The notes below the pieces were generated by a model that ran no database searches, was not told the origin of the DNA, and saw nothing but the letters and a program-made list of their open reading frames with translations. Below, piece by piece: positions 20,706 to 30,977 of a stretch of 64,000 nucleotides of DNA. Position 1 is the stretch's first letter. Every line of letters begins with the position of its first letter. The stretch comes from Shewanella oneidensis MR-1 (GTDB taxonomy: Bacteria > Pseudomonadota > Gammaproteobacteria > Enterobacterales > Shewanellaceae), in assembly GCF_000146165.2 (NCBI RefSeq), contig NC_004347.2, forward strand, positions 434,001 to 498,000. Reading direction: 5' to 3'. The position numbers and the translations under genes are program-made.

Positions 20706-21359
20706 CTATAACACCTTGTTTAGTTGGAATAAACTTTCCAGCTGATGATGGGCTACTATCCATTTAGTCTCGCCGCGTTGCTCTGGTGCAGGGATTGCGA
20801 CCGTTTGCATATTGGCCGCACGGGCAGCGATTATCCCATTAAAAGAGTCTTCAATGGCAAGACAATAACGTGGATCAACCCCTAGAGCGGTCGCACAATT
20901 GAGGTAAACCTCGGGATGCGGTTTACCATAGGTGAGCGCTTCTGCCGATTCGACTGCCATAAATTGGCCCTTAAGCTTAAGCCTTGCCAGCACTGCATCA
21001 ATCAGCACCGTTGGTGATGAGGTCGCTAAGCCTATTTTTAAGCCTTTGGCTTGGCAGTATGCCATTGCTTGCTGAACGCCAGGCATCGGCTCACCCGTTT
21101 GCAGGATTTCTTCTGCGACCTTATCGACAATTGTTTTACTGACTTTGGCATTGTCGTAGTCGGCCCAAGGGGCTTTGTGATACCAATAATCGACACATTG
21201 GTCGATACGTAGCCCCGTGGTTTGTTGAATCGTTTCGAGAGTGACAGGCACACCGAGGGCGGATAAGACTTCATATTCAACCCGCTGCCATAGGGGTTCA
21301 GAATCGATTAAAACGCCATCCATATCAAAAATGACGGCTTGAATGCTAAGGGATGTCAT
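20706..21359 (-). CDS. hxpB: HAD-family sugar-phosphate phosphatase (HxpB/YniC-like)
   Basis: 217-residue cytosolic haloacid-dehalogenase phosphatase. It shares with E. coli YniC (hexitol/2-deoxyglucose-6-phosphate phosphatase) the stretches IFDMDGVLIDSEPLW, TTGLRIDQCVDYWY and KPHPEVYLNCA. Motif I DMDGV (nucleophile and acid Asp), motif II ATSSPT, motif III Lys in YGKPHP and motif IV AIEDSFNG are all present, with a helical cap near 20-85. Substrate range is inferred from the family; the symbol is by similarity only. Confidence 0.85.
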   Translation of the reverse strand: MTSLSIQAVIFDMDGVLIDSEPLWQRVEYEVLSALGVPVTLETIQQTTGLRIDQCVDYWYHKAPWADYDNAKVSKTIVDKVAEEILQTGEPMPGVQQAMAYCQAKGLKIGLATSSPTVLIDAVLARLKLKGQFMAVESAEALTYGKPHPEVYLNCATALGVDPRYCLAIEDSFNGIIAARAANMQTVAIPAPEQRGETKWIVAHHQLESLFQLNKVL

Positions 21360-21780
21360 TACTACTCCAAAGGACGGGAAATGGGTTATTGGAGCTTGAG
21401 TGTAAGTTTAAGCCCGCTATCTTCAAAGCCTAAATACACAAAGTTGAGAAATATTTACTGTGAAAAGCATTTCGTTATCAGAAAAATGTTCGTTCGATTT
21501 TAAATTGATGAACTTATATTAACTATCTGTAGATTATGGTTTTTTATCTGTTTTCAAACTATTGTCTAATTTCCATTGTTTTATTCATGCCGTAAGTTGA
21601 GTTGCACCTCCGGATTTAGCCCTTATTTCGTCTTTTGCCGAGTGTGACCTGATTCATACTTTTGCAAAGCTGTAGTATACTGCTGGCCGGAAATACGGGT
21701 CGATCATGTCGGACTGTCAGCTTCAATTGAGAAGACGTGCAGTTTCGTTGTTAGAGCGCCAAACAAAGAGGAATGTTGCC
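21360..21780. other. Divergent hxpB / acnB intergenic region
   Basis: 421-base AT-rich gap with no gene. Close to acnB there is a -10-like TATACT at 21676-21681, with no good -35 at 17 bases. In-frame ATGs upstream of the acnB GTG (for example 21706) are rejected because the protein aligned to E. coli AcnB begins at the GTG. No RNA gene or repeat family was recognised here. Confidence 0.4.
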
Positions 21781-24378
21781 GTGCTAGAAGCATATCGTAA
21801 ACACGTCGCAGAACGTGCTGCAGAGGGCGTAGTCCCTAAGCCATTAGATGCACATCAAGTGGCTGAACTGGTTAAATTGGTTCAAAATCCCCCCGCTGGT
21901 GAAGAAGCGTTTGTTCTTGACCTGCTCGAAAATCGAATTCCCCCCGGTGTTGACGAAGCGGCTTACGTTAAAGCTGCATTCTTAGATGCGGTTGCTAAAG
22001 GCACTGCAACTTCACCAATCCTGTCTGCCGAACGTGCTACTGAATTACTTGGCACTATGCAAGGTGGTTATAACATCGAGCCGTTAATTGCACAGCTCGA
22101 TAACCCTGCGCTAGCGCCATTAGCCGCTAAAGCGCTAGCTCACACTCTGTTGATGTTTGATTCTTTCCACGATGTGGTTGAGAAGATGGAAGCGGGCAAT
22201 CAGTTTGCTAAGCAAGTGGTTGAAGCTTGGGCAAATGCAGACTGGTACTTAAGTCGTCCAAAATTAGCTGACAAAGTGACCCTGACGGTATTTAAAGTCT
22301 CCGGTGAAACCAACACAGATGACCTGTCACCTGCACCCGATGCTTGGTCTCGTCCAGATATCCCATTGCACGCATTAGCTATGCTGAAAAACGCGCGTGA
22401 TGGCATCGAGCCAGATGTTGCTGGCAGCGTAGGTCCAATCAAGAAATTAGAAGAACTAAAAACCAAAGGTTTCCCATTAGTTTATGTGGGTGACGTAGTT
22501 GGTACGGGTTCATCACGTAAGTCAGCGACTAACTCAGTACTGTGGTTCATGGGTGATGATATCCCATTCGTCCCTAACAAACGTGCTGGTGGTTTCTGCT
22601 TAGGTGGCAAGATTGCACCGATTTTCTTCAACACGATGGAAGATGCGGGCGCTCTGCCAATCGAACTTGACGTTAGCAAAATGGAAATGGGCGATGTGAT
22701 CGACATTTACCCATACGCTGGTGTGGTTAAGCGTCATGGCTCAGATGAAGTGATTTCTGAGTTCAGCCTGAAAACCGACGTACTGTTAGACGAAGTGCGT
22801 GCAGGTGGTCGTATTCCACTGATCATTGGTCGTGGTTTAACTGACAAAGCACGCGCTGTGTTAGGTTTACCAGCCTCTGAGGTGTTTGTTCGTCCTCAAG
22901 ACATCGCTGATAATGGCAAAGGTTATACCCTTGCACAGAAGATGGTCGGTAAAGCTTGTGGTGTTGCTGGCGTGCGTCCAGGGCAATACTGCGAACCTAA
23001 GATGACGTCTGTGGGTTCACAGGACACTACCGGTCCTATGACCCGTGACGAGCTGAAAGACTTAGCCTGTTTAGGCTTCAGTGCCGATTTGACTATGCAG
23101 TCATTCTGCCACACTGCAGCGTATCCAAAACCCGTTGACGTGAACACGCATCACACGCTGCCAGACTTCATCATGAACCGTGGCGGTGTGTCGCTACGCC
23201 CTGGTGACGGTGTTATTCACTCATGGTTAAACCGTATGCTCCTGCCTGATACCGTCGGTACTGGTGGTGACTCTCATACGCGTTTCCCAATTGGTATTTC
23301 ATTCCCTGCGGGTTCTGGCCTAGTCGCATTTGCTGCTGCGACTGGTGTAATGCCGCTGGACATGCCTGAATCAGTATTAGTGCGCTTCAAAGGTAAGATG
23401 CAACCTGGTATCACCCTGCGTGATCTAGTACATGCGATTCCATTAAAAGCTATTGAACTGGGCATGTTGACTGTTGAGAAGAAAGGTAAGGTGAACATCT
23501 TCTCTGGTCGTGTACTGGAAATCGAAGGCTTAGAATCCCTGAAAGTTGAACAGGCATTCGAACTGTCTGACGCCTCAGCAGAGCGTTCTGCGGCGGGTTG
23601 TACCATCAAGTTAGACAAAGAGCCAATCATCGAGTATCTGAACTCGAACATCACTATGCTTAAGTGGATGATCGCTGAAGGTTATGGCGACCGTCGTACA
23701 ATAGAGCGTCGTATCAAAGGCATGGAAGAGTGGTTAGCCAATCCTGAGCTGATGAGTGCTGACGCTGATGCCGAATACACTGCTGTGATCGAAATCGATC
23801 TGAACGAGATCAAAGAACCTATCCTATGTGCGCCTAACGATCCTGATGATGCCGTATTACTGTCATCTGTTGCGCAAACTAAGATTGACGAAGTGTTTGT
23901 CGGTTCTTGTATGACTAACATCGGTCACTTCCGTGCGACCGGTAAGATGTTAGACAAGTTTGCTAAGACACTGCCAACACGTTTGTGGATTGCACCACCG
24001 ACTAAGATGGATAAAGATCAACTGACCGAAGAAGGTTACTACGGTATTTTCGGCCGCGTCGGTGCGCGTATCGAAATCCCAGGTTGTTCACTGTGTATGG
24101 GTAACCAAGCACGAGTGGCCGAAGGTGCAACTGTGGTTTCTACTTCTACCCGTAACTTCCCGAATCGCTTAGGTACAGGCGCTAACGTTTACTTAGCTTC
24201 TGCGGAATTAGCGGCAGTAGCAGCACTGTTAGGTCGTCTGCCAACGGTAGAAGAGTACCAAGAATACGCTAAAGAGTTAGACGCAACTGCAGCTGACACT
24301 TACCGTTACTTGAACTTCGATCAAATCGATTCTTACACCAAGAAAGCATCGCAAGTGATCTTTCAATCAGCTGTATAA
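21781..24378 (+). CDS. acnB: Bifunctional aconitate hydratase 2 / 2-methylisocitrate dehydratase
   Basis: Main TCA-cycle aconitase, 865 residues, the same length as E. coli AcnB and near-identical over long blocks. Order: HEAT-like domain (1-160), swivel domain with [14 protein letters not shown], then the catalytic core. The 4Fe-4S ligands are one Cys in VFVGSCMTN and two in [17 protein letters not shown] is also visible. The GTG start at 21781 (VLEAYRKHV) is fixed by alignment to E. coli MLEEYRKHV and by AGAGGA upstream. It catalyses citrate/isocitrate interconversion and can use 2-methyl-cis-aconitate. Loss of the cluster can turn AcnB into an RNA-binding regulator in E. coli. Confidence 0.97.
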   Translation: MLEAYRKHVAERAAEGVVPKPLDAHQVAELVKLVQNPPAGEEAFVLDLLENRIPPGVDEAAYVKAAFLDAVAKGTATSPILSAERATELLGTMQGGYNIEPLIAQLDNPALAPLAAKALAHTLLMFDSFHDVVEKMEAGNQFAKQVVEAWANADWYLSRPKLADKVTLTVFKVSGETNTDDLSPAPDAWSRPDIPLHALAMLKNARDGIEPDVAGSVGPIKKLEELKTKGFPLVYVGDVVGTGSSRKSATNSVLWFMGDDIPFVPNKRAGGFCLGGKIAPIFFNTMEDAGALPIELDVSKMEMGDVIDIYPYAGVVKRHGSDEVISEFSLKTDVLLDEVRAGGRIPLIIGRGLTDKARAVLGLPASEVFVRPQDIADNGKGYTLAQKMVGKACGVAGVRPGQYCEPKMTSVGSQDTTGPMTRDELKDLACLGFSADLTMQSFCHTAAYPKPVDVNTHHTLPDFIMNRGGVSLRPGDGVIHSWLNRMLLPDTVGTGGDSHTRFPIGISFPAGSGLVAFAAATGVMPLDMPESVLVRFKGKMQPGITLRDLVHAIPLKAIELGMLTVEKKGKVNIFSGRVLEIEGLESLKVEQAFELSDASAERSAAGCTIKLDKEPIIEYLNSNITMLKWMIAEGYGDRRTIERRIKGMEEWLANPELMSADADAEYTAVIEIDLNEIKEPILCAPNDPDDAVLLSSVAQTKIDEVFVGSCMTNIGHFRATGKMLDKFAKTLPTRLWIAPPTKMDKDQLTEEGYYGIFGRVGARIEIPGCSLCMGNQARVAEGATVVSTSTRNFPNRLGTGANVYLASAELAAVAALLGRLPTVEEYQEYAKELDATAADTYRYLNFDQIDSYTKKASQVIFQSAV

Positions 24379-24395
24379 TTGATTGATATAAAATG

Positions 24396-24423
24396 CAAAA
24401 GCCAGCGAAAGCTGGCTTTTTTG
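24396..24423 (+). terminator. Terminator after acnB
   Basis: AAAAGCCAGC gaaa GCTGGCTTTTTT: 6-base GC stem with a GAAA loop, flanked by A and T runs, 18 bases after the acnB stop. Confidence 0.9.
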
Positions 24424-24543
24424 TTTCTATCATATTCTTTGGGTAAGGATAATGTACAAATACGAAAAACATTGAGGCAGCTCATTGGGTATCAATGGCT
24501 TAACTCCAGTGGTAAAGAGTTATCCATTGATTATCGAGTAGCA

Positions 24544-25029
24544 TTAAGCTTGTTGGGCGTGCTCTGAGTATTTACTGTGTAGCACTTCGAGGAGCTTATC
24601 CTCTAACTCGAAACGCGTCTCCATGGTATGGGCCAGTTCAGAGAGATCTTTATCGAGTTGATACAGCACTTGATCGTCCTGCGTTTCTGCATATTTATCG
24701 TTAAAGTCTAACGCTGCGTTGGTTGTTGGGGTGATTTTTGGCAAAACCTGTTGAATCGCGGCTTTGCAAGGGGCGCCAAATTTTTCACAGGCATTAATCA
24801 CTTGGTCATACACTTCAAAGTGACCTTCGGAAACGTAATCCACTAATAAGTCGCAAAAGGATTTTACGTGTTCGAAGGAGGGAAGCGATTTTTCAGCGTT
24901 AGTGTAGGGTGGTAGCCCAGCAATTTGGCAATAATGCACCAAGAGTTTGCGACGATTTTCTAGCCATTGATCTATAAGCTTATTTGAACCGCCCCACTTT
25001 TGTTCTGCTTTTTCGAGTTCTCTCAGCAT
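24544..25029 (-). CDS. rsd: Rsd/AlgQ family anti-sigma factor
   Basis: 161-residue helical cytosolic protein of the Rsd/AlgQ family, which binds region 4 of sigma-70 and frees core RNA polymerase for alternative sigma factors in stationary phase. Family features: GSNKLIDQWLENRRKLLVHY near the N-terminus, FCDLLVDYVSEGHFEVYDQV, and ETRFELEDKLLEVL near the end. The start is taken at the second ATG (MLRELEKAE) because it aligns with E. coli MLNQLDNL; an ATG 12 bases earlier is also possible. As in E. coli it lies beside hemE, though here divergently. Confidence 0.92.
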   Translation of the reverse strand: MLRELEKAEQKWGGSNKLIDQWLENRRKLLVHYCQIAGLPPYTNAEKSLPSFEHVKSFCDLLVDYVSEGHFEVYDQVINACEKFGAPCKAAIQQVLPKITPTTNAALDFNDKYAETQDDQVLYQLDKDLSELAHTMETRFELEDKLLEVLHSKYSEHAQQA

Positions 25030-25162
25030 GATGCATTCCATTTAGGTGCTAGGACATAACTCTAATGTAGGGGAGAAACTGCTATTCGATCAACCCTTTT
25101 TATCGGGATTTGTAAGAATTGTCTGATGGACAAACCAGCTGTTTTGTATAAAAAAATGTGGA

Positions 25163-25254
25163 AATAAAAAGCCCAACGATAGAAAGCTATCGTTGGGCGA
25201 GTATGTATATAGCAGGCTCGATGCGACGAGCTTCTTGATTGTTCTTGCTAGCGC
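25163..25254 (-). ncRNA. Candidate small RNA or rsd leader with terminator
   Basis: About 92 nt on the minus strand between hemE and rsd. A sigma-70 promoter stands just before it. The body holds the hairpin GCTCG/CGAGC (25216-25231). It ends with a 12-base perfect stem GCCCAACGATAG / CTATCGTTGGGC (25171-25198) followed by TTTTTATTT, a textbook intrinsic terminator. No ORF fits. Either it is a free sRNA, or an attenuated leader of rsd, whose start is 130 bases further on. I do not recognise it as a named RNA. Confidence 0.7.
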
Positions 25255-25260
25255 AGACTT

Positions 25261-25289
25261 TTTATACCAAACGCGGGGAACCGGTGCAA
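25261..25289 (-). promoter_or_regulatory. Sigma-70 promoter of the candidate small RNA
   Basis: On the minus strand: TTGCAC, exactly 17 bases, then TATAAA, with a TG one base before the -10 (extended -10). Predicted start near 25254. It is the best promoter match I saw in the window. Confidence 0.75.
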
Positions 25290-25487
25290 CTTTTTTCTGT
25301 CTGACTGTGACTTCATGTCCGATAAATAAACAGTATGTTATCTGGCTAGCATTTTGAGGATAAGTGCTTAAATGGACAGTAATGATGGGGAATAGCTCAC
25401 ATAAATTAGCTCATTTTGGTTACATTATTCGCGTAAATGCTAAACTACCGCCCCAGCGGATCTCAATAAGTCTAGGAATCAAGCCAA

Positions 25488-26552
25488 ATGGCAGAATTAA
25501 AGAATGATCGTTATTTACGCGCCCTACTAAAACAGCCTGTTGATATGACCCCTGTGTGGATGATGCGTCAAGCGGGCCGTTATCTCCCTGAATATAAAGC
25601 AACTCGCGCCCAGGCGGGTGATTTTATGTCTTTATGTAAAAACCACGAATTGGCCTGTGAAGTGACGCTACAACCGCTGCGTCGTTACGAGCTAGATGCG
25701 GCGATTCTGTTTTCCGACATTCTGACGGTTCCCGATGCTATGGGATTAGGTCTGTATTTTGAGGCGGGTGAAGGCCCACGTTTTGAGCGCCCGACAGACA
25801 CTATTGATGCCATCAAAAAATTATCAATTCCTGATCCAGAAGATGAGCTGGGTTATGTGATGAAGGCGGTGAGTACAATTCGTCGTGAATTGAATGGTCA
25901 AGTGCCATTAATCGGCTTCTCAGGTTCACCTTGGACGCTGGCCACTTATATGGTTGAAGGCGGTTCGAGCAAAACCTTCGAAAAAATCAAAAAAATGGCC
26001 TATGCCGAGCCTGCTGCACTGCATATGTTACTCGACAAGTTAGCTGACTCAGTGACTTTATACCTGAATGCGCAGGTCGCTAATGGTGCTCAATCTTTAA
26101 TGATTTTCGACTCTTGGGGCGGTGCATTGTCGCATACAGCTTACCGTGAGTTTTCACTGCGTTATATGCAGAAGATTGTCGATGGTCTGACTCGCTTTGC
26201 CGATGGTCGCCAAGTACCAGTAACCCTATTCACTAAAGGTGGTGGCTTATGGTTAGAAGCCATGGCGGAAACCGGTTGTGACGCCTTAGGTTTAGACTGG
26301 ACGGTGGATATTGCCGATGCTCGTCGCCGTGTAGGCCATAAAGTTGCGCTACAAGGCAACATGGACCCATCTATGTTATATGCACCTATCCCACGCATTG
26401 AAGAGGAAGTTGGTCAAATCCTTGCGGGATACGGTGAAGGTACAGGCCACGTATTTAACTTAGGCCATGGTATTCACCAGCATGTCGATCCAGAGCATGC
26501 AGGCGCCTTTATTAAGGCGGTCCACGCTCAATCTAAGCAATACCATAAGTAA
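25488..26552 (+). CDS. hemE: Uroporphyrinogen decarboxylase
   Basis: Haem-biosynthesis enzyme that removes four carboxyl groups from uroporphyrinogen III to give coproporphyrinogen III. Cytosolic, 354 residues, full length. Signatures: [15 protein letters not shown] (the UroD signature 1, with the Arg residues that bind substrate carboxylates), ILFSDILT with the catalytic Asp, [13 protein letters not shown], and [12 protein letters not shown] near the end. The ATG follows AGGAATCAAGCCAA, a moderate SD. The 458-base upstream gap holds the minus-strand small RNA and presumably the hemE promoter at about 25415-25445. Confidence 0.97.
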   Translation: MAELKNDRYLRALLKQPVDMTPVWMMRQAGRYLPEYKATRAQAGDFMSLCKNHELACEVTLQPLRRYELDAAILFSDILTVPDAMGLGLYFEAGEGPRFERPTDTIDAIKKLSIPDPEDELGYVMKAVSTIRRELNGQVPLIGFSGSPWTLATYMVEGGSSKTFEKIKKMAYAEPAALHMLLDKLADSVTLYLNAQVANGAQSLMIFDSWGGALSHTAYREFSLRYMQKIVDGLTRFADGRQVPVTLFTKGGGLWLEAMAETGCDALGLDWTVDIADARRRVGHKVALQGNMDPSMLYAPIPRIEEEVGQILAGYGEGTGHVFNLGHGIHQHVDPEHAGAFIKAVHAQSKQYHK

Positions 26553-26567
26553 ACAGCACTAAATGAT

Positions 26568-26593
26568 AAACGGACCTAAGGGTCCGTTTTTTT
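26568..26593 (+). terminator. Terminator after hemE
   Basis: AACGGACC taa GGGTCCGTTTTTTT: 8-base stem and seven T residues, 15 bases after the stop. Confidence 0.92.
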
Positions 26594-26655
26594 ATGGGAT
26601 AAGCCGCCAAGCCATAATCTTATGCTTTAGGTTCTGGTTACTTGAAGCTTGGATG

Positions 26656-26940
26656 ATAATACCAATCGTATTAAATATCTGTTCATTCAGCGGGAATTCA
26701 ACGCGCTTTAGACAAGGCGAAGGCTTGAAGGCATAGTGGTGCTCTGTCGAAAGCCTTAAACGCAGTATAAAGCGCGTTGCCATACAGTGAACATCAGCCG
26801 CCCTTTGGGAGCCACACAGGCATCCCACTCCGGTGTTGCATTGACTTAAAAGGGAATGACCATTTCTGCGTCAATGCGCCTTGGATTGAAATGCCTGTGA
26901 GGCTCTGAACTGATTAGATATTTAATGTGATTGGTATAAT
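26656..26940. mobile_element. MITE family A, copy 2 (inverted relative to copy 1)
   Basis: 275 bases from ACCAATC (26661) to GATTGGT (26935), nearly the reverse complement of copy 1. ATAAT occurs directly on both sides (26656-26660 and 26936-26940), which could be a 5-base target duplication. It is slightly longer than copy 1 because of a short extra stretch in the middle. Spurious ORFs of 78-108 codons run through both copies. Confidence 0.88.
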
Positions 26941-27211
26941 AAGTGCGTTAAGCAAATGTATTAGAAAGCGCTTACTCGGGGTTTTAGTGCATAGGATGTT
27001 GATTAATCTTTAACTTGTAATCACTTATTTATCGAATAGCTGCGTTAAATCAAAGGCGTTTAACACAATTAAATGCATGCTATTGCTTACTTTAGCAACG
27101 GATAAAGCAAAGTGATATTTAATACTATTTGCAAATGAGATATGTTGCATGGCGCGATAAAGGACTAAATAAAGCCGTTTGTTAATTTAATTACGTAAGC
27201 CGTGGTAAAAG
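26941..27211. other. AT-rich region upstream of the second GGDEF/EAL gene
   Basis: No gene, RNA or repeat family recognised. It probably contains the promoter of the downstream gene, but no convincing -35/-10 pair was found. Confidence 0.4.
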
Positions 27212-29782
27212 ATGCGCATAGGCAACAAAATATTGGTATTTATTGTAGGGTTCTGTTTACCTGCGGTTGTGCTTGTCTCCTATTGCCTCGGTGTTTGGTT
27301 TGACCATAGGGTCGAATTATTACGTCAAGATAATGTGCGGCACGAGTTGGCGAATATCCAGCAGCAGTTTCGAATCGATGTTGATCGGTTAGGTTTTCTC
27401 ACTAATATCTATGCCTCACCATTATCTCATCTCGATAGTGAGCAGTTAAAATCCCTCGAATCCTCGTGGCTTGAGAGCTCCATGTCTGGCAATTTAAGCT
27501 GGTTTATTCTGCGCGACGGAAATTTGCAAAATGTTTTCCAGAACGAGCAACCAATCGCAGAAGCCAATCGGCAGGAAATTGCTAAGGCGATAACAACGCA
27601 GGCTAAGCCCGAGTTTGCAAGCGCCTATTTAATTGGCGATAAAGGATATGTGGTGACGGCAGTCGCTTCACATCTGGGCGAGTATGTGTTGTTGGTGCGG
27701 CAACTTACTGAGCGTGATCTACTGGAATATGCTCAAACCTCCCTCGTTGCTCGGGTCAGCATGTCTAATGTTGTAACAGCCCATCATTCCTCACACTCAA
27801 GTTCGGTTGCGTTGCCGAGTTTGATTAGTCAGCAACCTATTTATCTTCACGTTGAATTTTCCGATGATCCCTTCCGTGATGTAAAACTTAGCCTCGACTG
27901 GGTGTCGCTCGCGGTGATCTTGCTGGGGATATTGATTGTTGCCTTAGGTTATGTTTGGTTGCGTGCGTGCCTATTACAGCCCTTTAAAAGCTTAATGCAG
28001 CAATTGGCGCTTGTTGATCCCATGGCAAGTGTCTATCGGCCTGTTACCAGCGAGGGCAATGAAGAGTTATCTGTGCTGGCGAATAGAGTCAATAGCCTAC
28101 TCGCAAGGATTTATCAGCAGAAAGAGCGCGGTAAAATAACCTTAGAGTCGATTGCCGAAGCCGTGATCTTGACCGACATCGAGGCCAAGGTAATTTATAT
28201 GAATCCTAAGGCCGAAACACTGCTTGAAGTTGCCAGTTCTAATGCCGTTGGCGAGAGCCTTGCTAGTTTATTAAAGGCGGGAGAGCAGTTAAATCAAGCG
28301 GTATTTCACTGTATTCGTCTTGGGGAAACAATGCCTCAGGTCGCTAAAATCAAATTGTTAACCACAATGCCGCGGATTATCGAACGTAGCATTAGCAATG
28401 TCCTTAATCATGAAAAAGAGATTGTCGGAACTGTGGTGGTGCTGCGGGATATTACCCAAGAAGAACTTCTTAAGCATCAGCTACAAAAACGCGCTAATTT
28501 CGATGGCATCACTGGGCTACTGAATCGGCAAGCATTTGAAGAACAACTGCCCGAATTTGCCAGTCAGGCGAGGAGCCTTGCAGTATGTTATCTGGATTTA
28601 GAGCAGTTTAAGCTGATCAATGATAGCTGTGGGCATACTGCGGGTGATCGTATGTTGGCGATGGTCGCTAGGGCGATTCAGTCATGTCTTGGGCCACAGG
28701 AATTATTAGCCCGCATAGGAGGTGATGAGTTTGGATTGGTGATTTGCGATCGCACCGCGTTAGCTGTGGCGCAGTTGCTGAAGCAAATTATTGCTCAAGT
28801 ATCGCTGCAAGTGCTGCACGACAAAAACTGCAACTACAAAGTGGGGTTAAGTATTGGTGTTGCCTTTGGACGAGCGCCCTATATTAATGCGCAAGAGTTA
28901 CTTAAGGATGCAGATATCGCCTGTATTGCCGCTAAAGCCAAGGGCACCAACCAAATCCACATTTACGATGATAAAGATAAAGAGCTGACTTATCAGCGCA
29001 ATGCTCCCAAATGGGCGGTGCGTATTGCCCAGGCGATTGAAGAAAATGAACTGCTACTTTATTACCAGCCAATCCGAGGATTAGGCGCCAGTTCTAAACG
29101 CCAGCGGATGGAGGTTTTACTTAGGATCCAAGAGCCCTGCGGCCGTATTTTGGCGCCGGCGCAGTTTATTGCCGCAGCAGAGCGTTTTAAGCTGATGCCT
29201 GAAATTGATAAAGAAGTGATACGTAAAGCCTTTTTATGGCTGTCTTTAAATTCGCAGCTTTGGCAGGATCACTGCATCTCAATCAACCTTTCGGGCAATA
29301 GTTTAGGCGCCGAAGGCATGGTGGAATATATCGCCAAGCAGCAACAGATTTTTGATATTCCGAGCCAATGTGTGTGCTTTGAAATTACTGAAACTACCGC
29401 TATTCAAAACCGCCACCGCGGCATGGAAATGCTCAGACAGCTGCGCAAACTCGGGTTTTCCTTTGCATTGGACGATTTTGGCAGTGGCTTTGCTTCCTAC
29501 GGCTATTTACGCGAATTACCTGTGGATTACGTAAAAATAGACGGCTGCTTTGTTAAAAACCTTGCCGTTAATGCCAAGGACTATGCCATCGTGAAATCCA
29601 TTCAAGACGTGTGTCGTGTTATGGGGATCGAAACGGTTGCTGAATTTGTTGAAAATCAAGAGATTATTGATAGGTTGCAAACGATTGGTATCAACTATGC
29701 GCAAGGTTATGCAATCGGACGGCCGCAACCTTTAGCGAGTTATTGCGAGCAGTTTGAGACGCGCTTAGCACAACGCGCATAG
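27212..29782 (+). CDS. Membrane GGDEF/EAL protein with variant EVL motif
   Basis: 856-residue inner-membrane cyclic-di-GMP protein. TM1 is about 7-27, a periplasmic sensor spans 28-229, TM2 about 230-255, followed by a HAMP-like linker, a PAS domain (about 306-415), GGDEF (motif GGDEF at 503-507, intact) and EAL (about 600-850). The EAL signature reads EVL at 634-636. The other catalytic positions look present: Asn in INLSG, Glu in EITET, DDFGSG, the Lys in VDYVKIDG, AEFVE and AQGYAIG. So phosphodiesterase activity may persist. The SD before ATG is weak. The periplasmic ligand is unknown. Confidence 0.9.
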   Translation: MRIGNKILVFIVGFCLPAVVLVSYCLGVWFDHRVELLRQDNVRHELANIQQQFRIDVDRLGFLTNIYASPLSHLDSEQLKSLESSWLESSMSGNLSWFILRDGNLQNVFQNEQPIAEANRQEIAKAITTQAKPEFASAYLIGDKGYVVTAVASHLGEYVLLVRQLTERDLLEYAQTSLVARVSMSNVVTAHHSSHSSSVALPSLISQQPIYLHVEFSDDPFRDVKLSLDWVSLAVILLGILIVALGYVWLRACLLQPFKSLMQQLALVDPMASVYRPVTSEGNEELSVLANRVNSLLARIYQQKERGKITLESIAEAVILTDIEAKVIYMNPKAETLLEVASSNAVGESLASLLKAGEQLNQAVFHCIRLGETMPQVAKIKLLTTMPRIIERSISNVLNHEKEIVGTVVVLRDITQEELLKHQLQKRANFDGITGLLNRQAFEEQLPEFASQARSLAVCYLDLEQFKLINDSCGHTAGDRMLAMVARAIQSCLGPQELLARIGGDEFGLVICDRTALAVAQLLKQIIAQVSLQVLHDKNCNYKVGLSIGVAFGRAPYINAQELLKDADIACIAAKAKGTNQIHIYDDKDKELTYQRNAPKWAVRIAQAIEENELLLYYQPIRGLGASSKRQRMEVLLRIQEPCGRILAPAQFIAAAERFKLMPEIDKEVIRKAFLWLSLNSQLWQDHCISINLSGNSLGAEGMVEYIAKQQQIFDIPSQCVCFEITETTAIQNRHRGMEMLRQLRKLGFSFALDDFGSGFASYGYLRELPVDYVKIDGCFVKNLAVNAKDYAIVKSIQDVCRVMGIETVAEFVENQEIIDRLQTIGINYAQGYAIGRPQPLASYCEQFETRLAQRA

Positions 29783-29857
29783 GGGATTGCGCTTTTAAGG
29801 TGATTGTGCGAGCTTAGCCTTAAATGTAATTAACACATTAGTAACAAAGGAATAGTT

Positions 29858-30661
29858 ATGGATGGACTGACGGGGAAAGTGGTCATCATTACTGGCGCGT
29901 CTGAAGGAATTGGTCGTGCGCTGGCCATTGCGATGGCGCGGATAGGATGCCAACTTGTATTGAGTGCTCGCAACGAAACGCGGCTCGCCTCCCTTGCCCT
30001 CGAAGTGGCTAACTATGGTCCCACTCCTTTTGTGTTTGCTGCCGATGTTAGTAGCGCCTCCCAGTGTGAAGATTTAATTCATGCCACGATTGCCCATTAT
30101 GGTCGTATCGATATTCTGGTAAATAATGCGGGCATGACCATGTGGTCACGTTTTGATGAGTTAACCCAGTTGTCCGTGCTTGAGGACATCATGCGAGTCA
30201 ACTACTTAGGCCCAGCCTATTTGACCCATGCCGCATTGCCTTATTTAAAATCGAGCCAAGGTCAGGTGGTGATTGTTGCTTCGGTGGCGGGGTTAACGGG
30301 TGTACCGACACGTAGTGGCTATGCGGCGTCTAAACATGCTGTTATCGGTTTTTTTGATTCACTGCGGATTGAACTTGCGGATGATAATGTGGCGGTAACG
30401 GTTATTTGTCCTGACTTTGTCGTTTCGCAAATTCATAAGCGAGCCCTAGATGGAGCGGGTAAGCCACTCGGTAAATCCCCAATGCAAGAAGCAAAAATTC
30501 TCTCTGCGGAGCAATGTGCCAACATGATGCTACCTGTGATAGCAACCCGAGGTCGGCTGCTCATTACTTCTCTGCGCGGCCGTCTCGGGCGTTGGCTTAA
30601 GCTGATTGCGCCGGGCTTAATCGATAAAATTGCCCGTAAAGCAATTGCTTCAGGGCGTTAG
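29858..30661 (+). CDS. Short-chain dehydrogenase/reductase
   Basis: 267-residue NAD(P)-dependent oxidoreductase of the classical SDR type. Rossmann motif TGASEGIGRALA, NNAG, and the catalytic triad Ser in VASVAG plus YAASK (Tyr-x-x-x-Lys) are all visible. The C-terminal region (GRLGRWLKLIAPGLIDKIARKAI) looks membrane-associated, as in SDRs acting on lipids. Substrate unknown. The SD AAAGGAAT precedes ATG. Its stop overlaps the stop of the convergent small gene by 3 bases. Confidence 0.9.
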   Translation: MDGLTGKVVIITGASEGIGRALAIAMARIGCQLVLSARNETRLASLALEVANYGPTPFVFAADVSSASQCEDLIHATIAHYGRIDILVNNAGMTMWSRFDELTQLSVLEDIMRVNYLGPAYLTHAALPYLKSSQGQVVIVASVAGLTGVPTRSGYAASKHAVIGFFDSLRIELADDNVAVTVICPDFVVSQIHKRALDGAGKPLGKSPMQEAKILSAEQCANMMLPVIATRGRLLITSLRGRLGRWLKLIAPGLIDKIARKAIASGR

Positions 30662-30879
30662 CTTTTATTGAGGTGTTTAACGATGGTTTGCTCAGCTTCG
30701 TTTTGAGTCGCTTTTGTTCCCTCTGCCTGAATACTCGCGGTCGCTTTGTGGCCTGTAAGATCCTCGGCGATATGCAGCCAGTCTGGGTGCCAGTAAAAAT
30801 TCTGCCCCGACAGTGTTTGCCAGTTGTGCACGCCGGACTTTTCGCCTTGATAAATGATGTCTTTGATTGAATAACCCAT
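30658..30879 (-). CDS. Small hypothetical protein
   Basis: 73 residues (MGYSIKDIIYQGEKSGV...), not recognised. Hydrophilic, Trp-containing N-terminal half (HNWQTLSGQNFYWHPDWL), acidic/Gln-rich tail, no signal peptide or membrane segment. The start at 30879 has AGGG about 10 bases upstream; an ATG at 30933 would add 18 residues without a better SD. It is convergent with the SDR gene and the two stop codons overlap. The compositional look of a real protein supports it, with no known function. Confidence 0.55.
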   Translation of the reverse strand: MGYSIKDIIYQGEKSGVHNWQTLSGQNFYWHPDWLHIAEDLTGHKATASIQAEGTKATQNEAEQTIVKHLNKS

Positions 30880-30977
30880 AAAAAACCCTGATTTATTGTT
30901 GGATATCATTATTGAGGTTAAATAGTGCGCCATCCCTCCCTCTGCTGATGTGCGTCAGATCACGTATTTAGGCAAAA

